Source: Bemisia tabaci (Eukaryota; Arthropoda; Insecta; Hemiptera; Aleyrodidae). From it: DNA of 64,000 nucleotides. Below the pieces are notes generated by a model. That model made no database searches, had not been told where the DNA came from, and saw only the letters and a list, made by a program, of their open reading frames with translations. The DNA lies in contig NC_092798.1 of assembly GCF_918797505.1 (NCBI RefSeq), forward strand, positions 12,351,501-12,415,500. Reading direction: 5' to 3'. A program made the translations under genes and the position numbers. This document shows, piece after piece, positions 22,197 to 33,195 of the stretch (position 1 is its first letter; each line of letters starts with the position of its first letter).

Positions 22197-22640
22197 ATTT
22201 TCACCCAGCTGATCTATAGCTAGTGATGTCTGAAGATTGTGAAAGAGAATATGTTGAGCTCTTTTAAGAATCTACTGAAGTGTAAGGGACTAGGGCAATA
22301 CATGATAATCATAGGATCTTATCACCAAAGTCAGTCCAACAACAAGTCTAGGAATTGGGGATCATAAGTAACTCTACCCCAACGAAAGCTTTGTTTACAA
22401 GGTTTGTTGGGTTGGTCCGATAAGTGGATAATCAGGAAGCTTTCATTTGTAGTCCCGCAGAGCAGACGCGACAACTCATGATCCGAGCCAATCCTCGAAT
22501 GAAAATTTCCTGCATGGAAACCGTATGAATGCCCGCATGGTGTAGTAGTCCGGGAGTAGTTTCAATTCGTATGTAGTTAGCTTCTCCTTTTGCCATGTCT
22601 TATTTCAAAAGAAAAAAAGTGCATCATACGACGCTAAAAT
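22197..22640. other. No recognised feature
   Basis: Unique-looking sequence. Nothing supportable. Confidence 0.4.
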
Positions 22641-22761
22641 AGACGTATTTCTACCAAACAGAACTATGTGCGTTCTGACGTGAACCTTGTTATGCTTATA
22701 TTCTTATGGGTCTCAGGCTCATGTGTCAATGCACATTGTTCCATTTGGCAGAAATACGTCC
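22641..22761. repeat. Family C MITE, 121 bp
   Basis: AGACGTATTTCTACCAAACA ... CCATTTGGCAGAAATACGTCC. AAAT on both sides (22637-22640 and 22762-22765). The same family is interrupted at 62529-62918. Confidence 0.88.
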
Positions 22762-24070
22762 AAATATCCCCAAGAAGCTGCCGTAAATCTAAATACTGCA
22801 CGGCTATATGTAGAATATAGATTCACAAAATGCCCTTTCTCAAGTCAGATGCAGTTATTTTGTTTCAACTTTTGTTTTTATAGAATTAGTGAAGTAGGAT
22901 CGTTTATTTGAAGAACTGGCCTCGTTTTGAGTCCCGGTTTTCCTGAGCGTGGCAACATACTCAGTTTTAAAGAGACACAATCAAAGTATTTATCTCTTTG
23001 TTTTTTTTTGTTCGTCTACTTTTTGACTATTTTAAAAAATGTACAGCGAAAGGAAGGAAAATTTTGAAGATCCTCATAAGGAAAGGACAACTCTTCAAGT
23101 TTTCTTTACAGAGGGAGTTTCGTATGTTTTATTATTTACCCGGATGACATTATTCAATACATAACTGTCTCTTTTGACTTATTTCCAAATCTTCATATCT
23201 GCGTGGTATGGCATTAAACTTTTTCGACATTTGCGGGATGCGGGTACTTCACTTTTCCTGGGCCACTGGATCAAGCAAGAGTTCAAGCACCTCGTCAAAT
23301 GGTTCTTCAAAATTTTACCAAGGAAGCTCTTCACGCAATGGGAAGTTCAGAACAGAAATGAGCGCCTAAGCGAAGAATTATCATCTCCCTCATGGCTCGG
23401 GTCAGATAAGTTGACACTTGTTTACTTTTGAGCGTCCTGCGTTACGCAAGTTGCGTAGTGGACCATTGTAAGATCTGCGCACAGTGGCATCACTGTTGAC
23501 GGTTTATCCTTGATCACTGTTGGACAATGGCACAACGCTCGCACTTTACAAACAGAAAGGAAACATGTGACGACCCATCGGATGCGAGCGCTTCTCTAAC
23601 ACTGATCACATCTATCAGAAATCATTCAATGTCCTCAGGAATTTGTTTCCAAACCTCCAATTCTATGAACATTTTTTAAATGTTTCGAAGCAGTAACACA
23701 TTACATGGTGCTTGAGGGTGAGTCTACACCGAAAGTAAACAAACATCGCGATTTTGAAAAAATCCTATTAATGACTGGTTTCACTTGAAATTGTTGGCAA
23801 AAAACAGATAAATTTTCCCCAGAAGACTCATTACAGCTGTTTCTTCCCGAAGAATCCATTTTTTTCACCCCCCTCCCCCTTCCTCCCCCGAGCTGAGATA
23901 TTTAAGACCATCTGAGAAAGGAAAAAGAAGCGAAAGCAATCTGTGCGATATTTTGTTGTTACTCAATTGTTCGTGTTTGTTTATTCTAAAAAATTTGTTT
24001 AATTGCTAACCGAGCTCAATTATTATCTTAATCCTGATTAAATACTCGATTTATACTGATTTACCTTCCA
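22762..24070. other. No recognised gene
   Basis: About 1.3 kb of AT-rich sequence. The 85-codon forward frame at 23174 has no recognisable motif. GTAGTGGACCATTG at 23455 echoes the terminus of the 14832-15385 element. Confidence 0.35.
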
Positions 24071-24171
24071 ATGGAGACGATAGCTGGGACAAATCCCAGA
24101 AGTTTCATTCCTGCGATCCGAATTTAGGACAAAGCCCATGAAAACGTCCCTTGGAGACAAGGTCTATACTA

Positions 24172-24570
24172 CTAGTAACGTCTTCGCAGGGAGAAAATTC
24201 CCAAGTTTTGGAGGAAACGTGGAAATGTTGGCAGTATGTTTTTGCTAGTAACGCCTTCGCAGGCAGAAAATCTCTTAGTTTTGGAGGAAACATGGCAACG
24301 TGGAAATTTTCTCAGTATGGTTTTGCTAGTAACGTCTCCGCAGGCAGAAAATTTCCTAGTTTCGGAGGAAACATGGCAACGTGGAAATGTTGGCAGTATG
24401 TTTTTGCTAGTAACGTCTTCGCAGGCAGAAAATCTCTTAGTTTTGGAGGAAACATGGCAACGTGGAAATTTTCTCAGTATGGTTTTGCTAGTAACGTCTT
24501 CGCAGGCAGAAAATTTCCTAGTTTCGGAGGAAACATGGCAACGTGGAAATGTTGACAGTATGTTTTTGCC
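24172..24570. repeat. Tandem array, 81-bp unit, about five copies
   Basis: GCTAGTAACGTCTTCGCAGG recurs every 81 bp. Alternating subtypes read AAATTTCCTAGTTTCGG and AAATCTCTTAGTTTTGG. Since 81 is a multiple of three, two forward frames and one reverse frame stay open. Not a recognisable protein. The array meets a GC-rich island at 24570. Confidence 0.9.
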
Positions 24571-24965
24571 CGGGCGGCGGAAACGAAACGGCACCCCTGG
24601 CGAATGCGACTCGGCAACGGCGGAGGTGGTCCCTCGGCGTCCGCGGCCACCCCTGGCCGCCCTTCACTACCCCAACACGAACCCCATTGTCCGCGGATTT
24701 CGCGAGGCGGCTCGGCGCGCCCGGTGTGCGACGCGCCGCGCCATCGCTCCATCTCCCGGCTCCGACGTCGGTTGTGGATCAGTGAGTCACTGGCTCAGCG
24801 TCCGCGGCCCCGCGCGTCCAGTTCGTCGCCAACCGCGGTCGTCCGCGGGCCGTTCGCGCTCGCGTCCTCAAGTGCCGGTCGCGTCGCGTTGTCGTGGGTG
24901 CGCGTGACTTGTGTCGCCGGATACGTTCCTGAACTCGTGCCGTTGTTGGAGTTTACCCTTAACCA
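24570..24965 (+). promoter_or_regulatory. CpG-rich island, possible 5' exon
   Basis: Strong GC and CpG to 24910, containing GATCAGTGAGTC, then TTAACCAA|GTACGTAG, a plausible splice donor at 24966. A non-coding first exon would fit, but no downstream exon is recognised. Confidence 0.3.
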
Positions 24966-25225
24966 AGTACGTAGTTTTCTTGTCACCCGCCTGTCTTTCA
25001 GGACTCTAATTGTGCTGAAATTTCAGCGGCAGTGCTGATTTAGTGATGCAGAAGCAAGTAGGGTGTCAACCGTTAGTAGAAACCAGAAAATGTCAAGTAT
25101 GTAGTTTTCTTGTGATCCACCAGTCCTTCAGGACTCTCAGATATGCTGAAATTTCAGTCATAGTGCTGTTTACGTGACGCAGGAACAGCCAGGGTGTCTT
25201 CTACCTTCAGTTAAAACCGGGAAAT
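24965..25225. repeat. Tandem duplication, unit about 130 bp
   Basis: AAGTACGTAGTTTTCTTGTC ... GTAGGGTGTCAACC and AAGTATGTAGTTTTCTTGTG ... CCAGGGTGTCTTCTACC. Both contain TTTCAGGACTCT and GCTGAAATTTCAG. Confidence 0.82.
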
Positions 25226-25443
25226 ATCAAGGAGTTCGATACCATCAGGATTTATCTGGGAAATCGGTCGTGGATCAGGATATTCTGAGTGCTTCAAGCA
25301 TTTTTCAAATATTTGTGCCCATTCATCGAATGCTTATTTTGATTCGCTAAATCCTGTGAGAGCCAATTATATTCACGCTTCAAGTCAGGAAATCTCAGAT
25401 TGCATATCAAGAAAATCTCAAAGAAATTTTAGCAGACACCCTG
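25190..25443. repeat. Family F element
   Basis: CAGGGTGTCTTCTACC ... TTTTAGCAGACACCCTG, with AAAACCGGGAAATATCAAGG and CAGGAAATCTCAG. The left end lies inside the second 130-bp unit; no clear target duplication is seen. Confidence 0.72.
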
Positions 25444-26181
25444 TGTACATTTGTGCTGATTTTTTCCCTCGTATGGATTTAAACACGCTTTGTGTCAATT
25501 GTCTTTTAACAATTCTGTATTTTACAGCAGTAGGTAGTTCTGATCTCTTACCCTAATCGCTAAATTTGTATTGTGGCACATTGCTGATTTTTCTCAAAAT
25601 TGTGTGAAACCCCTGCATTCCACGGTTCATCCGCCTCCGCTTTGTGATTTTTTTGTAGAAACATGGAATCCGGAATTGATTTACACCCGACGAGTACGTC
25701 GTTTTGTTGTCAACCGTAAGTCGATTACGGTTCATTCTATGTGATGATTGCCTAGATGGTAGGAGTATGTACCTCAAGTATTCGGATTTGAGCATGAGAT
25801 TTGTTGATCGCTCGGAGACCATTCCGAACTCTCCGAATGACACCCTGGGACTCCGTAAAATTTTTGAAGAGAGTCTAGTTTGTGTAAAGTTCACACTGTG
25901 AACCAATGACTAATTTTCTCCGAAGAGCCGTTGTTGATACGCGCATGCGGTGTCACTATCAGCTGTTCTCAGTGCAGCATTCTTGGAGTTCCTGGTCCAA
26001 GTCGTGTGTGAGAGACAGGTTGTGATGGTTTTATGGAAGTAGGAATTATTCCATCGCACAGTAGTTCACTCAAAGTTGGTTTATTTTGTAAGCAAGCACC
26101 AACTGACCAGTGCAGGCGATCCTTCTTCGAAAGGTTTGTCATTAGAGTCTGACCACCTTACAACGAACCGAATCCCTTCTG
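25444..26181. other. No recognised gene
   Basis: A reverse frame of 117 codons at 25553-25906 and its forward shadow show no recognisable domain. Left uncalled. Confidence 0.35.
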
Positions 26182-26628
26182 CAGTGTTACCACGGTCAGG
26201 GAAACCCGAACAATGTTAGGGAATTTAAAAAGTCAGAGGAAACCTGGAAATGTCAGAGAAAATGACGATAGTGTCAGGTAAAAACTGTTAATTGGACTGC
26301 ATTTTGCAATTTGAAACTAAATTCTAGCCCGTTTTAAAAACAACGTATGTGCAATTAGTAGTTTCCTTAAGCACATAAGTGTTTTTTTTTTTTCAGATGA
26401 GACAGAATTTACAGCTCCAAATTGCAAAATGCAGTCCAATTTACCTTCATCAGCTCTCTAGAGTAGATTTGACGTCAAGAACAACAAATTTTGCCTGGAA
26501 ACTATTTCAATTTACGTCTTTTGTGCCCCCATTGCATTTTTCAATTGTCAGGAAATTTTACCCAAATATGCCAGGGAAATCCGGGATTTGTCAGGAAATT
26601 TCATTTCTAAATTTTTTGGCAACATTGC
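26182..26628. repeat. Family D element, diverged
   Basis: CAGTGTTACCACGGTCAGGG ... ATTTTTTGGCAACATTG, with AATTGTCAGGAAATTTTACC, CCAGGGAAATCCGG and TTGTCAGGAAATTTCATTTC. Confidence 0.75.
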
Positions 26629-27670
26629 ATATGATTTTTTTTCTTCCCAACAATATTCTGCCCTCCCTTGTTTTCGCACACTATACGAATGCCGCCGAAT
26701 CCATAGCGTGCGAAGTCAGAGCCGTTCCGTATCTCGCGGTTGTCGAATGTGAGAATCCGGAATAGATTCCAAAGTAATTTTATCATCCTATTTGCGGTCC
26801 AGTTATCAGTCGGATGGTTAGGAGCTAATCTTGTCGCCGAACGCACATCACCAATATTGACACGGCTCTTGAGTTGATGTGCGGCCGGACAACACGGATA
26901 CTACTCCACAGTCGTGACCAGTCTATTATGCGGCATATCGTGTCCTCTGATAGGTTTTCTTTTCTGTCGATTCGAAGGTTTCCAGTGTATGATGTGTCTC
27001 TGCGTGCGGTTTCATAGTTATGTAATCAAAGCGGTACATTTCCTCATTGGTGGTAATGAAATACTACAAAAATTGTTCATTTTATCAGATAAAGTCAGTT
27101 TTTTTTTTTCTCTCTCAAGAAAGCAGCAACTTTCCTGTTGCCTCGAGAAAGCAATGAATCACAGCAAATGAAATTTCAGTAGGGACAGTTTGAGATTTAC
27201 AGTGTTACAATTTTAAGTTTCCAGCTGTCACAACTGAGTATATCTGGATCGCATTTAGCATAAAGGAACCAGCGCTAAAATGGTCTCAAAGTCGTGCAAC
27301 TTTTTCTTTTCCTTTAAGATAGACAATTTTTTGGTCAGAAGCAGAAACTATTTGCTAAAAAGTCGACAGACGATGGAGTGTAAAGAACCATCTCGCAGGG
27401 TGGCATGGAACGTACGATAGCAGTGAGAGATTGGAAATTTCAGTGAACTATATCATGATGTTTCACGAATCTGTGTACTTTTTCATATTTTCCAGGGGCT
27501 AGTGTATGCAACTCGCACTCAAATACACTAAAATAGAAGAAAGTCACGATTTTTACATTTTGTGAAACATGCAAAGCAACCGGTATTTTCCAATACCTGT
27601 CATAAAGTTCTGAAATTTCATGAAATATTTCACGTGAACAAGATTTTATTTTTCACGAAATTTTGCCACC
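26629..27670. other. No recognised gene
   Basis: AT-rich, with short motif-free open frames. Nothing supportable. Confidence 0.35.
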
Positions 27671-27830
27671 CTGCCACTCGTGAAGGGAAAACGCCGCGTG
27701 AGCCTTTGTACGTTGTCGAATTTCCTTCGATGAACATTTATTTTGAAGGAACGTAAACATTTTTCCTTTATTTCAGACAGTTCGGATTAAATTGTGAATA
27801 ATATTTCCTGAATAACAGCAAGCAACCTAT
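27671..27830. repeat. Family A MITE, left half
   Basis: CTGCCACTCGTGAAGGGAAA then ACGCCGCGTGAGCC. The family interior follows (TTATTTCAGACAGTTC), and the right terminus is absent. Confidence 0.65.
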
Positions 27831-27838
27831 GTCTCACA

Positions 27839-27855
27839 CCCCCCCCCCCCCCCCC
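27839..27855. repeat. 17-base C run
   Basis: Uninterrupted C17 between the truncated A copy and the B copy. Confidence 0.95.
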
Positions 27856-27881
27856 AATGCTCGTATCACTAAGATTCTATG

Positions 27882-28110
27882 CACAGGAAAGAAAAACACA
27901 TTGGATGTAGAGTCCAGACTCTTGAAAACATTGATAAGAAAAAATACTCTTGATTCAATCGGATTTTCGCTTGAATCAAAACGAAATCCGCTTAAATTTA
28001 GAGGCTTGGTTCTTGATTTAAGCCAGATTCTGATTGAATCAAGATTACTTTTTCTTGTCGATGTTTTTAAGAGTCTGGACTCTAGAACCAATGTGGTTTT
28101 TTTTCCAGTG
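27882..28110. repeat. Family B hairpin element
   Basis: CACAGGAAAGAAAAACACAT ... TTTTTTCCAGTG, arms complementary throughout. TG flanks both sides. Confidence 0.85.
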
Positions 28111-28249
28111 TGTGCAGTGTTCGACAGTTCATTCATTGGTTTTCCTTAGCGCGGCCGATGAGTATACCCTAAGTATACTATGGATGACGCATGGTTTCCT
28201 CCGTCGGACTAGCGATAGTCGATAGTAGAGCACTCGTAGTCTCCGCGGA

Positions 28250-28495
28250 GTGATAAGAGCCCGGCTCAATCGGATGGAGTGGCCCCTCGAGCTGTGGATG
28301 CGGAGATCGAATCGGGAACCTAGCGTTCGGTCGTTAATCTCTCAAGTTCAAGTTGACGCTGAAAGTTCAAGTGTCGCCCCCGCCCCTCCCCGCAGCAGCA
28401 CCGCCGCCGCCGCCGCCACCGATGCGGGGCGAGGTCAGGCCGCGCTTCGTCGCGACGCCCGCTCAGCGATTACTCCACCGATGAGTTCGCGTTGA
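28250..28495. promoter_or_regulatory. CpG-rich island with GCC repeat
   Basis: Includes a CCGCCGCCGCCGCC trinucleotide run and dense CpG. It joins the first unit of the 28463 tandem array. Confidence 0.28.
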
Positions 28496-28948
28496 GTTCG
28501 AGGAATTAGCTTCAAGCTGATCGTTAGAAAGCGACCGGAAACTTAATTGTCGTTTTAGAATCTTCTTTAATCATCCTACTTTGATAGGGAATTAAAAATA
28601 TTGAGGAATTACTCAGGGGTATAGATTACTCAGCGGTTACTCTATCGATGAGTTCCCGTTGAGTTCGAGGAATTGGCCTCTAGCTGAATATTAGAAAGCG
28701 ACCGGAAACTTAATCGCAGTTGGATCCGTCATCATAATTTGACAGGGAACGGAAAAAATTGAGGAATTACTTAGGGTATAGATTACTCAGCAGTTACTCC
28801 ACCGATGAGCTCGCGTTGAGTTTGAGGAATTTGTCTCTAGCTAAGAGAGGCAGCCGGACACTTAATCGTAGTTTAAAGATTTGTGATTATCATAATTTGA
28901 CAGGGTACGAAAAATATTGAGGAATGAATTAGGGGTTTTGATTACTTA
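28463..28948. repeat. Three tandem units of about 160-166 bp
   Basis: Each unit runs CAGCGRTTACTCYACCGATG, GTTGAGTTCGAGGAATT, CGACCGGAAACTTAATCG, ATTGAGGAATTACT. Starts near 28463, 28629 and 28788. The third is the most diverged. Confidence 0.88.
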
Positions 28949-29192
28949 TAGGGTGGCAAGTTCTTGACGAGTCTGAGAACTTTGCTCAGCCCTGCTGAGT
29001 TAGAGAAAATAGATGAATTTTGCTGCGAAACCCTGAAATTTTTTCTTCAGGCTGGAGCATTTCATAACTCTCGATTTCTTATGACTTAGCGCTAAAAATT
29101 GTCTGTGTTTCAAGACAAGGTGTGTGTATCAAATATTTAAAAACCCGGTTAAGTCGTGGAATTTTGAAATTAAAGAAAACTTGTCACCCTAT
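28949..29192. repeat. Inverted-repeat element (ATAGGGTGGCAAGTT ends)
   Basis: ATAGGGTGGCAAGTTC is mirrored by GAAAACTTGTCACCCTAT. Interior non-coding. It abuts the end of the tandem array. Confidence 0.7.
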
Positions 29193-30187
29193 GTAATCAG
29201 GAATTCCACTCCAGTTTCAGCTGTTTCAGCTTCGAGGCTTCGTTGTGTGTAAGTCTGATGGTCCGCGTTGACATGATATTTAGGACCGAGGTACAACGGG
29301 ATTCATCAGAGGATGAAAAATACCCGGGAAAAAGGGAGATTTTCCGTAGAAATATCAGGAATTTAAAACTAAATCCCAGCAGTCACCATGGCGTTTACTG
29401 GCGTTTCATAGACGATACTTATGAATCACCCTGAATCTGTAACACACGGCCTCCAAAGATGCTGTGCGATTCCATTCTCTAGAGAATCGAACTCGAAAAT
29501 CACGTAGAATTAGCTCGTCGCCAAACTTATCGTGGAACGGGGCCGCAGCGAAGCTGTGTCAACCGAATTCGACAGCGATCGATTTCGAATGAGCATGCCC
29601 GATATTCTAAACATGATATGAAATACCAACAAACCAATTTTTAGAGCCTCAACGCCGCTTAATCTTCACTCTCCCACGCAGCTCACCCACCACTGAGTCA
29701 TATCTTGGCGCCCCCTCTCTTCCTCCCCAATCCTTGACCTTCGCAGTTTTTCGGTGCAAAATATAAGTACGTTCCGGTTGAAATGATCCAGTTATTTTCG
29801 AAAGAGAACAAGCCTCTTTTCGCACGAACACCGGGGTGCGTATGTCGCACAGTGGATTGAGTCAATTAGAGAGGTCGGACATTTTTGACTAAAACTGCAA
29901 ATAATGATGTTTATTTCGTCATATTTTAAATTTTAAGAGGTGCCCCTAGAAGAAAATTTTACGAGGAAAGTAATGGAACCACGCACAGAACCTCAAAGTT
30001 TTGTATAAACAGAGTTATATTTTTTAAAAGTTTCCTGATTTTTTCCGGCTCCTGCTATTGACTCGGTCCAGTGTGTCGCAGGCGAATAGTAATCTTTCCG
30101 TCAAATAAAAGAAATTAAAAATTCAGTCTCTAAGATGCAAGATGGAAAGCAGTGATCTTTAAAACGGACGTTTTTATCCCAGGGTAC
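29193..30187. other. No recognised gene
   Basis: Contains one possible family F remnant (CCGGGAAAAAGGGAGATTTT, AATATCAGGAATTT near 29322) and a segment near 29860-29915 loosely similar to 20675. Nothing else supportable. Confidence 0.35.
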
Positions 30188-30441
30188 CAGCCAGCACATT
30201 CGTCATTGCGTGTAGTGTAATCTGTGGCCCTAGTTGGGTTTGGTTTGGCCACGCAACTAAACTAACCGCCCGGTAGTGCGGAGAGTGTCCTCGGGTTTTG
30301 AAGGCGCTCTGTTTTTTGTCAGCCAGCCCATTCGTCATTCCGTGTAGTGAAATCAGTGGCCTTAGTTGGGTTCGGTTAGGTCATGCAACTAAACTAACCG
30401 CACGGCAGTGCGGGGAGTGTCCTCGGGTTTTGAAGGCGCTT
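30188..30441. repeat. Tandem duplication, unit about 130 bp
   Basis: CCAGCCAGCACATTCGTCAT ... GTCCTCGGGTTTTGAAGGCG repeats as TCAGCCAGCCCATTCGTCAT ... GTCCTCGGGTTTTGAAGGCG; high identity. Confidence 0.9.
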
Positions 30442-31025
30442 CGAGCCGAGACGGAGGTTTCGAAGTTATATACCAATTAAACCTGTCCTGTGTCGCTACG
30501 AATTATTGCAGTTTCGACGAGTAAACAAGCATGCCGCTTGCAAATTATGATAGTAACTGAGGTTTCGTTTGCTTGTATCATCATGAACTTTACTTTACTC
30601 AGATTACACATTTAGGCCGTTTTTTATGGAGTATTGAAACCAATGGAATCCTCCAGATCGAAAACGACCCTACTCGGGGCTTTTACTTTGTCCATTTTTT
30701 TGAGTAGATACACTCCTTTTCTGACTTTTACGCAGTTTTTATCGTCTCCTGGCAAATTTTATCATAGATTCAATTGTGTGCATTACATTACAAAAATATT
30801 GACGACCTAGACTCCTACTCCAACAAAATTTGCAGCAAGTGCAGTAGGTGTCAAACGTCGGAGGTTGGCATCAACCACCTCCAGTCCAAAGTTCTCGCTT
30901 TATTTTCTTTTCTTTTTTAGTGCCGAAAGTATTTCTCATTGCCGTATCCTGATAATTCTGTCTTTCTTAAGATACTCTATTTCTTATCCGCGGACGATAG
31001 CTGTATGTTCGTTTCAGGAAATGCT

Positions 31026-31208
31026 GGCCCCGAATTTTGTTGGTCCTTCCACCGTACGTAAATTGACCTATGATGAGTCTCGCCTGCCTTTTAGTCCGGC
31101 TTAGCGCTTTGATTGGCCGATGATGCGGTTTGAACTCATCGATGTTTGTCGCCTCTCCGCGTGTTTGTCGCCTCTCCACGTGATAGAGCCGACAAAATTC
31201 GGACCCTG
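31026..31208. repeat. Family L inverted-repeat element
   Basis: GGCCCCGAATTTTGTTGGTC at the left, AGCCGACAAAATTCGGACCC at the right. A larger relative is at 56754-57186. An internal CGCCTCTCCGCGTGTTTGT is duplicated once. Confidence 0.78.
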
Positions 31209-31289
31209 AAATAACGCAGATTTGGATTCCAAATAGACTTTGCTCTCCCATCAATTCTCTTTACTGTCTGCCGAGCTATCCGAGGATTT

Positions 31290-31460
31290 CAGCCAGAATG
31301 GTTTGTCGTGCCCCGCTCGTGACCTCGCTCGGCGCGTCGGGGTTCTCGCGGAATGCGGACCGCGAGACATGTCAAACGTCAACCGATAGCTCTTATCAGG
31401 AGCGCGTCGCTCGGTGGTGCTGTCCCTGCACATTCTGCGGACCTCGAGAAAGGCCTCGAC
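31290..31460. promoter_or_regulatory. Short GC-rich patch
   Basis: CpG-bearing (CTCGCTCGGCGCGTCGGGGT). No gene is assignable. Confidence 0.2.
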
Positions 31461-31503
31461 TCTGCAGAAACTCCGCGCAGCTCAAATTGAAACCTGATGC
31501 TCG

Positions 31504-31626
31504 TTCAGCCATGCCAAGGGGAAACGCCTTATAAACACCTAAACGTTGTCAAAATTCTCCCGATAAAATATTTATTTTCCACGATAATTATGAATATCTG
31601 TAAATGAATAATGAAAAATTCTATGT
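31504..31626. repeat. Family A MITE, left fragment
   Basis: CAGCCATGCCAAGGGGAAAC, GTTGTCAAAATTCTCCCG and the family interior; it stops before the right arm. Confidence 0.55.
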
Positions 31627-32040
31627 ACCGTCAGTAAAAACCGGAATTTATCAGGTAATTTGAAGTCTTAAGGGAATCCGTCATGGATCAGGAAATCCGA
31701 GGGCTTTGAGCATTTTTCAACCACCCGTACTGTCCAACTTACGCTAAAGTGAAACATTTCATTAAATTCATTAAATGTTTTGGTTTGTAAAATCAAACGG
31801 GTGTTAATGCATTCGCGCAAGCAATCAGGAAGTTTCATTGAACAAGATTTCCACCGTCAGGAAAAACCGGAGACTATCAGGAAATCCGATATTATCAGGA
31901 AAAATCAGGAAATTCTGTACTTCTAGCTTTCTTCAAAAATTGCATTTATTAATTAAATTTATTGATTTTTCAAATCTTACGAGTGTCAATTTGTTCGTGC
32001 GAAAATCAGCTAAACTCGTCTAAAATTTAAGGAAAATCCA
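31626..32040. repeat. Family F-like fragments
   Basis: Two blocks of the F interior: CCGTCAGTAAAAACCGGAAT with TTTATCAGG near 31628, and ACCGTCAGGAAAAACCGG, ACTATCAGGAAATCCG, TTATCAGGAAAAATCAGG near 31850. Termini are not preserved. Confidence 0.6.
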
Positions 32041-32104
32041 ATATGAAATTCTAGGATACTTCCTGATCTGTATGTGAAGCAAGTAAATTTTCCCAGTGCT
32101 AACT

Positions 32105-32464
32105 CTTCATTCTCTTTCATCCGTAGAATTAATTCTGAATAATATCCGCAAAAATTGTCCAAGAGGTGAATTCCTACTTTTTCCGAAAATTTGCGCTTTA
32201 TCTAAAGAACTTCAGCAACGCAAGAAGTCGTATTTCTTTTTTTTTTTACCCCAGCTAAACTAACGCAGGGGTGGGTGGATCACTCTCCATTCTCTTTCAT
32301 CTATAGAATTAATTCTGAATAATATCCGCTAAAATGGTCCTAGAGGCAAATTCCCAATTTTTCCGAAAATTTTGCGTTTTACCTATTGTAGAACTTGAGC
32401 AACGTAAGAAGTTCATTCCTTCTTTTTCTACCTCAGCTAAACTAAACGCAGGCGTGGGTGGATC
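32105..32464. repeat. Tandem duplication, unit about 180 bp
   Basis: TTCATTCTCTTTCATCCGTA ... CGCAGGGGTGGGTGGATC is followed by TCCATTCTCTTTCATCTATA ... CGCAGGCGTGGGTGGATC. Both include AGAATTAATTCTGAATAATA. Confidence 0.9.
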
Positions 32465-32800
32465 TCCTCCGAGGCTCATATCCGGTCTTTTCTGGGCCGC
32501 GGCTGGCTGGTGCTCGCTCCGAACTCCAAACCAAACATCCACTTCTCGGTATCCCCAACCTTGGCCCTCCCTCCCCCGTTCCGCGGCCGATGCGCGGTGG
32601 TGGCTGCAGATGAGCCGTGCCGTGGGCCGTGGGTTTCGACTGTTTTGTCCGAAAAATGTTTTCACGGTTTCCGAGGGCCGCGTCTGTTTTCCGTCCTTTC
32701 GAGCCTTCTCCTCCGGCAGCCTCAAGGTCGGGTTTCCTTTCTTTGTGTCCAGGACTCGAGGAGGCCTCAGCCTGCCTCAAAGGAGATCGGGGCCTCGATG
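32460..32800. promoter_or_regulatory. GC-rich island
   Basis: GC-rich with several overlapping open frames on both strands. None is recognisable. It follows the 180-bp duplication directly. Confidence 0.25.
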
Positions 32801-32879
32801 TCAGATCGGGCGGTTTTTTTGCTCTGTTGCTTTTTGGTCGGTTCTCTTTTGAGAGACTGCATCAAGGCTCTTAGCGTCC

Positions 32880-33195
32880 TGGAAAATCTGGAATTGTCCA
32901 GGGAGGAAGAACTTAAAAACCTGGAAAACTTAAGTATTTTCCCTGAATAATGCGTTAAGTCGGGGAATTCTCTTCTTCTCCGGTTTGTAAGAACTCAGAA
33001 ATCTGGAAAATTCAAGTATTTTCCCTGATACATGCGCAAAGTCTGAGAATTCAAAGAACTCAGAAATTTGGACTTCAAGTATTTTCCGTTAAAAATGTGT
33101 GAAGTCAGGGAATTCTCTTATTGTCCGGTTACAAAGAACTCAGTAATCTGGAAAATTCAAGTATTTTCCCCGATAAATGCGTAAAGTCTGAGCAT
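32880..33195. repeat. Imperfect tandem array, about 80-90 bp units
   Basis: AACTCAGAAATCTGGAAAAT, TCAAGTATTTTCCCTGATA and AAAGTCTGAGAATTC recur about four times with length variation. Confidence 0.8.

Noticed and set aside
24151..24907. 134- and 223-codon forward frames and a 140-codon reverse frame
   Set aside because: All derive from the 81-bp array and the GC-rich island. Three frames open at once argues against coding.
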